Of a DNA stretch of 10,128 nucleotides, positions 1 through 6,200 are shown in pieces. Position numbers and translations under genes: made by a program. The DNA lies in the NCBI RefSeq assembly GCF_030382115.1, contig NZ_JAUDRJ010000001.1, positions 49,799 to 59,926 of the forward strand, read 5' to 3'. Position 1 is the first letter of the stretch; each line of letters starts with the position of its first letter. The DNA comes from Nostoc sp. GT001. GTDB lineage: Bacteria > Cyanobacteriota > Cyanobacteriia > Cyanobacteriales > Nostocaceae. A model generated the notes under the pieces. That model had not been told where the DNA came from. It worked only from the letters and a program-made list of their open reading frames with translations, and searched no databases.

Positions 1-69
1 GTGGGTTGTTCTGGGTGGGTGTTCTGTGTAGTCAGGCTTTGAGCAAGGTCTGATAAGGCTTGAATTCAC
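1..69 (-). CDS. Possible 5' end of a gene running out of the window
   Basis: On the minus strand a GTG at 69-67 lies three bases beyond the stop codon of the ribbon-helix-helix gene and opens a frame of 23 codons with no stop before the window edge (VNSSLIRPCSKPDYTEHPP...). A GGA about six bases upstream could serve as a weak ribosome binding site. The tight spacing would suit translational coupling in a two-gene operon. Twenty-three codons are too few to identify a product, and the open frame could be chance. Confidence 0.2.
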   Translation of the reverse strand, partial: MNSSLIRPCSKPDYTEHPPRTTH

Positions 70-72
70 CTA

Positions 73-273
73 TTATCCGCTTGAGGCGACCGACTGTGGC
101 ACTGGTTGAGGCTGTTCCGATGCTGACAACTCGGTTATGGAGAGAGAGCGAATCAACTCTCGAATCACATCAGTTGCAGGTCTACCTGTACTTGCACAAT
201 ATTTTTCAAGTTTTTCGCTTTCAGCAGATGCAAGATTTATTGTGATTCGTTTGATAGCCCATTTTTTGTTCAT
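73..273 (-). CDS. Ribbon-helix-helix (CopG/Arc-like) DNA-binding protein
   Basis: This 66-residue protein has the ribbon-helix-helix pattern. A short basic beta strand (KRITINLA, residues 8-15) is followed by helix A (SAESEKLEKYCASTG), a turn at R-P, and helix B (ATDVIRELIRSL, about 33-44). The last 20 residues are polar and rich in S, P and Q, probably disordered. Proteins of this family bind operators as dimers through the paired beta strands and usually act as repressors, antitoxins or plasmid copy-control factors. The ATG at 273-271 is preceded by AGGGC five bases upstream, a reasonable ribosome binding site. The protein ends three bases before a possible GTG start of a further minus-strand gene, which it may regulate together with itself. 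No toxin gene is visible inside the window. Family assignment is firm; the target is unknown. Confidence 0.75.
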   Translation of the reverse strand: MNKKWAIKRITINLASAESEKLEKYCASTGRPATDVIRELIRSLSITELSASEQPQPVPQSVASSG

Positions 274-682
274 GACTTGCCCTAATAATTAAATTTAATG
301 AATTATCTAGACTTTAAATGCCTTGTGCAATACTTAACAAATATATAGATGTTAACCACAGCATACTTGCCGTAAAACTATTTTTAGCACATCCCTCCCC
401 AGAGTATTTACTTGTCCCCAAAACTTCACTGATAAATCATTTATATGAACTTTAGAACATTTGAAGCTTGTATTTTTTGTAAATATTGTTAAGCAAAGCG
501 CAATTGGAGTAAGCCTTGCAAGAGGGGTATAATCAGCAACTATTGCCAATTGAATTTAGTAGAGCTTATCTTCATACAATTGCATTTAATATTCATTTGC
601 TCTTTACCCAAAGGTAAAAGTGACTAACTACTCTGAATATAGACTTTCATTCAAGCACTATATTTAACTCTATAACTTAACG

Positions 683-726
683 AAACCTTAATAGGTCTAG
701 AAAATTTTCTAGACCTATTAAGGTTT
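683..726. repeat. Perfect 44-bp palindrome with no loop
   Basis: Each 22-base half is the exact reverse complement of the other, meeting at AAAA/TTTT in the centre (704/705). Each half contains CCTTAATAGGTCTAGAAAA. The symmetry breaks at 682 and 727. As RNA it would fold into a long stem on either strand, ending in a short A run on one side and a short T run on the other. It is not placed directly after any gene recognised here. Candidate roles are a bidirectional terminator of an unseen transcript, an operator, or the fused ends of a small palindromic transposable element. Confidence 0.9.
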
Positions 727-1012
727 AATAATTTTGGTTCTTCAGTATCTGTTATGTCAAATTATTAGTTAGATATCAAAACTAGGCTCGAAAATAAAGC
801 TCAAAAGCCCGAATCAGTGCTAAACCCATAAAAAACTAGTAAATAATGTTGATTTTTCTTGCCTAGTAAAGGTTTCATGACTTTTTTGAAGGTAATTTAG
901 CATGATATATTCAAGGGATATCAAGAGATAGCCGCAGTGATGAGAGTGGGTTTTGGAGCGATTGACCTCATGCAGTGCTTCATGCGATCGCTGTAGGCAA
1001 GATTTGCAGTAC

Positions 1013-1028
1013 TTATACAGAGGTATAA
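1013..1028. repeat. Small hairpin TTATAC-AGAG-GTATAA
   Basis: A perfect six-base inverted repeat with a four-base loop lies in the spacer, 22 bases after the HIP1 site at 984-991. It is AT-rich and could arise by chance. Its symmetry would also suit a dimeric DNA-binding protein, such as the ribbon-helix-helix protein upstream. There is no evidence linking the two. Confidence 0.25.
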
Positions 1029-1639
1029 ATAGTAGCTAAAGTATAAACTGAATACTGGTAAAAGATGATTATAGTAAATTTATATACTCTATTGATGTGA
1101 ATAACTCGTTAGAGTATTTTTGTGAAAGTGCGTCTACCGTAAGCGATCACCTCCAATGCTGCCCCTGCTACACCGTCCTCCACAGCTTACGATTGCTCTG
1201 TTGGGTTAATGCACTTGACCAAATGCGTGATAACCAGTGGTTTACACGAACACAAATGATGAGGTTGTATTCGGTCTAATCCTTATAGGATAAAGGTTTC
1301 AAGATTTCTAGTTCTTTTTGCATAAAGTACAAAATTTTAGCTGAAGAATATTACATACCAAAGGAATTATGTGTAAAACAAGGACAAGCTTTAAAAGTCC
1401 TTTATTTAATCCCCTATTTACAAACGCTGCTCTGGACTTCATGCCCCAGGGCAGTTTTTTCTTGTACAGAGGTAGGTGTCTCAAGAGGGTTTTGCAGCCA
1501 CTGCCAACAATCGAATTCTACGTGCAGTGCGTTGTTGACTCGCTGTAACCGTAAAATTGCATTACAGTCCGTAAAAGCGTTAACCTCAAGTGTAGCAAGC
1601 ATAAACACTTGAGATATGCGGTGAAAAGCAGTGTAGTGT

Positions 1640-1702
1640 TAATCAATAATCTTTAAAAATAGCAAATTACCCTTTTATTAAAAAATATTCAGTAATCAAT
1701 AA
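1640..1702 (+). promoter_or_regulatory. Candidate regulatory region: direct repeat TAATCAATAA before the ATPase gene
   Basis: The ten bases TAATCAATAA occur exactly twice, at 1640-1649 and 1693-1702. The start-to-start distance is 53 bp, close to five helical turns, and the second copy ends seven bases before the ATG at 1710. No Shine-Dalgarno sequence precedes that ATG, which is common in cyanobacteria. The region is very AT-rich, so the match may be accidental; if real, it would be an operator or activator site for the two-gene locus. Confidence 0.2.
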
Positions 1703-1709
1703 ATTATTT

Positions 1710-3059
1710 ATGAGTATAGATTTACTAGAATTTTTCCAGCGAACAGACCCCAGCCGGACTTTGTACATCAATCAAGGTTCAGATAAAAAGTACTACATTG
1801 ACTTTTCCTCAGTCAGAGGCGGCGATATCATCGGCAAGCTAAAGCAGAAAATTACGTTCTTCAAAGCGAACGAACCGACCTGCACGTTATTCACTGGTCA
1901 TATCGGCTGTGGGAAATCGACAGAGCTAGTCAGGTTGCAGGTGGAACTGGAAGAATTAGACTACCACGTAGTATATTTTGAGTCAAGTGAAGACTTAGAA
2001 ATGACGGACGTGGACATTGCAGATGTTTTGCTAGCGATCGCCCGTCGTGTGAGCCAAAGCCTGGAGAAAATCACACTCTCCGAGCCGAACAAATTCCATG
2101 AACTACTGCAAGGCGCATTGAGAGCGCTAGATTCGGAAGTGACGGGGTTTAAGGTAAAAACACCAGCAGGTGATGTTGGGTTTTCCACAGAAAAAGAGAA
2201 GTTCTCTCTAGCGCTGGGAATTGGTGAAATCACAACCAAGACGAAAAGTGATCCTCAACTGCGGGAGAAGCTCAACCAATACCTGGGGCTACAGAAGACC
2301 AGACTGCTGGAGGCGATTAATCGAGAACTCCTAGAACCAGCGATCGCCAAACTTAAGCAGCAGGGTAAAAAAGGATTGGTGGTGATTGTTGATAACTTAG
2401 ACCGCATAGATAACCGGATTAAACCGTGGGGTCGGCCGCAGCAAGAGTACTTGTTTGTGGATCAGGGAGAGTTTTTGACAAAGCTCAACTGCCATTTGGT
2501 TTTCACAATGCCGCTGTCGTTAAAATTCTCTGATGATTACGGAACGTTAACCCAGCGTTTCCCGGAAGACCCAAAGGTACTGCCGATGGTTCCAGTGCAA
2601 TGGCCAGACGGCAGTGTGCATCTTGAGGGGATGGCGCTGATGAAGCAGATGGTACTGGCAAGGGCATTTCCCGATTTGCAGCCAAAGGAACGGTTAAACC
2701 AGATTAGTGAAATCTTTGACAGTACAGAAACGCTAGAACGGCTATGCAGTTTGAGTGGTGGTCATGTGCGAGATTTGCTCAGGTTGCTCAATACTTGGAT
2801 TCAGGAGGAAATGAGGTTTCCCCTCTCGCGTAACACATTGGAGCAGGTGATTCGCGCACGTCGCAATGAGATGGCAATGCCGATTTCAGATTCGGAGTGG
2901 GAATTGCTGCGTTATGTTAAGCAAAGGAAGAAAGTCAGCGATGACCAAGGATACCAAAAGCTAATCCGTAGTAGATTTGTGTTTGAATATCGAGATGGCG
3001 GTGAATCCTGGTTTGATGTCAATCCAATTTTGGCAGAGGCAAGTGAGTTAAGTCGTTGA
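1710..3059 (+). CDS. AAA/STAND-type P-loop ATPase, partner of the STAND-WD40 protein
   Basis: This 449-residue soluble protein has a clear Walker A motif (GHIGCGKST, residues 63-71) and a Walker B motif (LVVIVDNLDR, 223-232). A strand at 261-270 (CHLVFTMPLS) fits sensor 1, and GGHVRDLLRLLN (350-361) resembles an Orc/Cdc6-like sensor 2 helix. Residues about 392-446 (SDSEWELLRYV... to ...WFDVNPIL) look like a C-terminal winged helix. The gap between Walker A and B is long, with a probable beta-rich insert at about 140-180. There is no signal peptide, membrane segment or catalytic effector domain. The gene lies 220 bp upstream of the STAND-WD40 gene in the same orientation, so the two may be co-transcribed. 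The ATP-binding switch role is well supported by motifs; action as partner or regulator of the downstream protein is inferred from adjacency. The start is the ATG before the first conserved-looking segment; no ribosome binding site is evident. Confidence 0.85.
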   Translation: MSIDLLEFFQRTDPSRTLYINQGSDKKYYIDFSSVRGGDIIGKLKQKITFFKANEPTCTLFTGHIGCGKSTELVRLQVELEELDYHVVYFESSEDLEMTDVDIADVLLAIARRVSQSLEKITLSEPNKFHELLQGALRALDSEVTGFKVKTPAGDVGFSTEKEKFSLALGIGEITTKTKSDPQLREKLNQYLGLQKTRLLEAINRELLEPAIAKLKQQGKKGLVVIVDNLDRIDNRIKPWGRPQQEYLFVDQGEFLTKLNCHLVFTMPLSLKFSDDYGTLTQRFPEDPKVLPMVPVQWPDGSVHLEGMALMKQMVLARAFPDLQPKERLNQISEIFDSTETLERLCSLSGGHVRDLLRLLNTWIQEEMRFPLSRNTLEQVIRARRNEMAMPISDSEWELLRYVKQRKKVSDDQGYQKLIRSRFVFEYRDGGESWFDVNPILAEASELSR

Positions 3060-3076
3060 AGGAGCAGTTCACTAAA

Positions 3077-3264
3077 AAGGGGGAAAGGGTAAGGAGTAAG
3101 AGGTAAAGGAAGTAATTATTAAACAGATAATACCCACTACATAGTGCGTTTGCCTTTACCGTCTGGTAAATAGAAAAATCAGCATACAATTACCTGAAAC
3201 CCCTGTTTTTTAATTAACTGGTTTCCTTTGCCTTTCCCCTTACCCTTTAACCTTTCCCCCTCTT
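3077..3264. repeat. Imperfect inverted-repeat element (MITE-like) between the two main genes
   Basis: The left arm (3077-3112) is purine-rich (GGGGGAAAGGGTAAGG, then GGTAAAGGAA). The right arm (3221-3264) is its pyrimidine-rich near-complement, with a seven-base insertion. Between them, close to the centre, lies a second perfect hairpin, TTTACC-GTCT-GGTAAA (3155-3170). The arms plus centre occupy most of the 220-bp gap. Such terminally repeated, gene-free units resemble miniature transposable elements. Alternatively the structure could attenuate or terminate transcription between the two genes. No flanking target duplication is clear. Confidence 0.55.
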
Positions 3265-3279
3265 GTTCATTGAAATTGT

Positions 3280-6200
3280 ATGAGTACACAGCATCCAGTA
3301 AATGAACTACAAGATAATGAGCGATCGCTACAGCAGCTAGCTTGGACGCTTCAAGCTTCTGCGGGAAAGTTTAAGCTGATTTGGGCGCGGTGTAATTACA
3401 GTGATTTACGGACTCGCTTGATAGAAAGGTTAAGCGAAATCTGTAAAATTAAGATTCAGGTATTGCAACTTAAGGAATCGGAAAGAACGCTGTTTACTGC
3501 AATCCGTGAAGAATTACAGCCAAATACCCAAGCGTTGATGATTGTGGGCTGGGAATCATTGCATGATTTACCGCAGATGTTGACAAGTGCTAATCAGGTA
3601 CGCGAGGAATTTCGCAAAAACTTGTCTATTCCAGTAGTGCTGTGGATTAGTGAAGAAGTCCACCACACCATCATGGAGATTGCTCCTGACTTGGAAAGCT
3701 GGGGAACTAGCAGAAGTTTTGCGATCACGCCTGATGATTTAACCCAATTCATTAAGCAACTGGCAGATGAATATTTTGATAAGAACTTAAGTATAAATGA
3801 CTACTGTATATTAGAGTTAGAATTAGAGGCAGCACAGAGAGATATTTTGGCTGATAGCCCAGAAATCGAGGCTAATTTAGCACCACTGTTAGGTTTAGTA
3901 AAGCAAGTTAACAATAAAATAGACGAAGCTTTAGAGCATTACCAAAAAGCTAGACTGCTGTGGCAACAACTGAATAGTTCAGAAAAACAAGTCAGAATTC
4001 TTGGTGAAATAGCTTACTGTTATTACCTTAAAGCTTTTAAAAATAAAGATATTAGCCATCCAGATTGGCAAGCAACTCGGCAGTATACCTTTGAATACAT
4101 TACATTTCTCAACAAAGCTAATAGGCAAGATTTAGCTGCTAATTCTATTGCCAAATTTGGTAATATTTTGCGTGATTTGAAAGAGTGGGAGCAACTCAAA
4201 AATTTAGCACAGCAGGCTTTACAAGTACACCAAGCTAACATTCAGCCAATAGAATTGGCGAAAGATTACGAGTTTTTAGCCCAGGTAGCACTGGCTCAGA
4301 AATGCTGGAGTGATGCTAAAGAGTTGGCACAAAAAGCAAAAGATATCTTACCAGTAACTTCTGCCATAGAAGCAACAGATAGTTCAGTTGTTGTGTCTAA
4401 ATTCGCAGAAGAACCAAGTACTCTATACGATTTAAGCCTGTATTACTTTATTTTGGCGCAGGCTGAATATGAATTAGGCTCACCCCAACAGGCAATTAAA
4501 AACTTAGAAGTTGCAAGAGATGTTAGCAGCCCTATAAAAGATTTGCAGTTACACCTGGATATTCTCAGTTACTTGCAAGGGCTGTACTTTCAGAAAAAAG
4601 AATATCTCAAAGCATACAATACAAAACAGCAGCAGAGGTCTATTGAACAGCAGTTTGGATTACGGGCGTTTATCGGTGCAGGAAGGTTACAGTCAACCAA
4701 GCAGGCTCAAATAGCCCTGAACAAAACTTATATTCAAGAAAGCATTGCCCCTGAAATTACTGCATCAGGTCGGTTACTAGATATTGAACGATTAATTGAA
4801 CGACTAGGACGGCATGATCATAAACTAATAGTCATTCATGGACAATCAGGAGTTGGTAAAAGTTCATTAGTAAATGCAGGATTAGTTCCAGCTTTAAAAA
4901 ATAAAAGCGTAGGCATTCAAGACTATCTACCTGTAGCAATGCGAGTTTACACCAATTGGGTGGAAGAATTAGCAAGGCTAATGTGGGAGGCATTGCAACA
5001 TAAAAATAATAGTGGACAAGAACAACTTTTAAAAGTTAAGGATTTGACTTCAGAGAGCCAAACTAAAGTTTTAATCACTCAACTACGTAAAAATGAGCAG
5101 CAACAGCTACGGACGATCCTAGTTTTTGACCAATTTGAAGAATTTTTCTTTGTTTACACAGAAGAAAGCCAAAGGCAGCATTTCTTTGAATTTTTAGGTG
5201 AATGCCTAAATATTCTGTCTGTAAAGGTAATTTTGTCGTTGCGGGTTGATTATTTGCATTATTTGCTGGAGTGCAATCGTTTAGAGAGCATGGCAATTAT
5301 TGGTAAGGATATTCTTAGTAGTAATGTACTTTATGAATTAGGGAATTTTTCGCTTGATGATACCAAGTCAATTATTGAGCGTTTGACCCAAACTACTGCT
5401 TTTCACTTAGAACCTACTTTAATTGAGCAATTAGTCACAGATTTAGCAAGAGGATTAGGCAAAGTACGTCCCATTGAATTACAAGTGGTAGGAGCGCAAT
5501 TGCAAACAGAGAATATTACAACTCTGGGAGAATATCATCAACGTGGGACAAAAGAAGAACTAGTAAAACGCTATTTGGCAGAGGTAGTAAATGATTGTGG
5601 GATTGAGAATCAACAAATAGCAGAGATATTATTGTATTTGCTGACAGATGAAAAAGGAACTCGTCCTTTAAAAACTCGTGTGGAACTAGAACGAGAGTTA
5701 CAAGCATTAGCCGCATATGCCACAACAGATAGTAATAGATTAGATTTGGTATTAGAAATTTTTGTCAAATCTAGTGTAGTAGTTCTGTTACCAGAGAACC
5801 CATTTGACCGTTATCAGTTAGTACATGATTATTTAGCAGCTTTTATTCACCAGCAACAAAAGCCTAAACTGAATGAGTTGATGGCAGAATTAGAAAGGGA
5901 AAGAAAGCAACGTCAGCAAGCTGAAGAAGAACTGAAACAAGCATTAGCAAGAGAACTGGAAAGGGAAAAAAAGCAGCGTCAGCAGACTGAAAAGGAACTA
6001 AAGCAGTCAGAAGAAGCCAAACGAATTTTAGCAGAGGCTAACCGAAAAGCAAGACAACTAATTCGTACTGGCTCAGGAGTGTTATTTACCTTCCTGGCTT
6101 TGGCAGGAATTACCGCAATATTTGCTAACCGAGCTTATCAAATGAGTAACGAAGCCCAGGTAGGTGCAAGATTAGAACGGCAAGGAATTACAGCTTGGCA

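Larger units (their letters stand above)
274..1709. other. Long AT-rich spacer without a convincing gene
   Basis: About 1.4 kb separates the divergent ribbon-helix-helix gene from the ATPase gene. Short open frames occur on both strands but none has a recognisable domain or a good ribosome binding site. I see no tRNA, rRNA or CRISPR structure. What stands out is a perfect palindrome at 683-726, a small hairpin at 1013-1028, one HIP1 site at 984-991, and a less AT-rich stretch around 1410-1610 whose minus-strand reading looks protein-like without matching anything I know. Composition changes between AT-rich and mixed blocks, which would fit remnants of decayed genes or mobile elements. The promoter of the downstream ATPase gene should lie in the last 100-200 bases but cannot be fixed by eye. 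Confidence 0.6.

Noticed and set aside
352..549. Minus-strand open frame of 65 codons in the spacer
   Set aside because: No domain, no start signal and low-complexity AT-rich context; treated as chance.
1097..1279. Plus-strand open frame of 60 codons in the spacer
   Set aside because: Cysteine-rich unordered composition, no ribosome binding site and no recognisable motif; probably chance.
1961..2239. Minus-strand open frame of 92 codons inside the ATPase gene
   Set aside because: It lies wholly opposite a well-supported coding frame with Walker motifs and shows no recognisable domain of its own.
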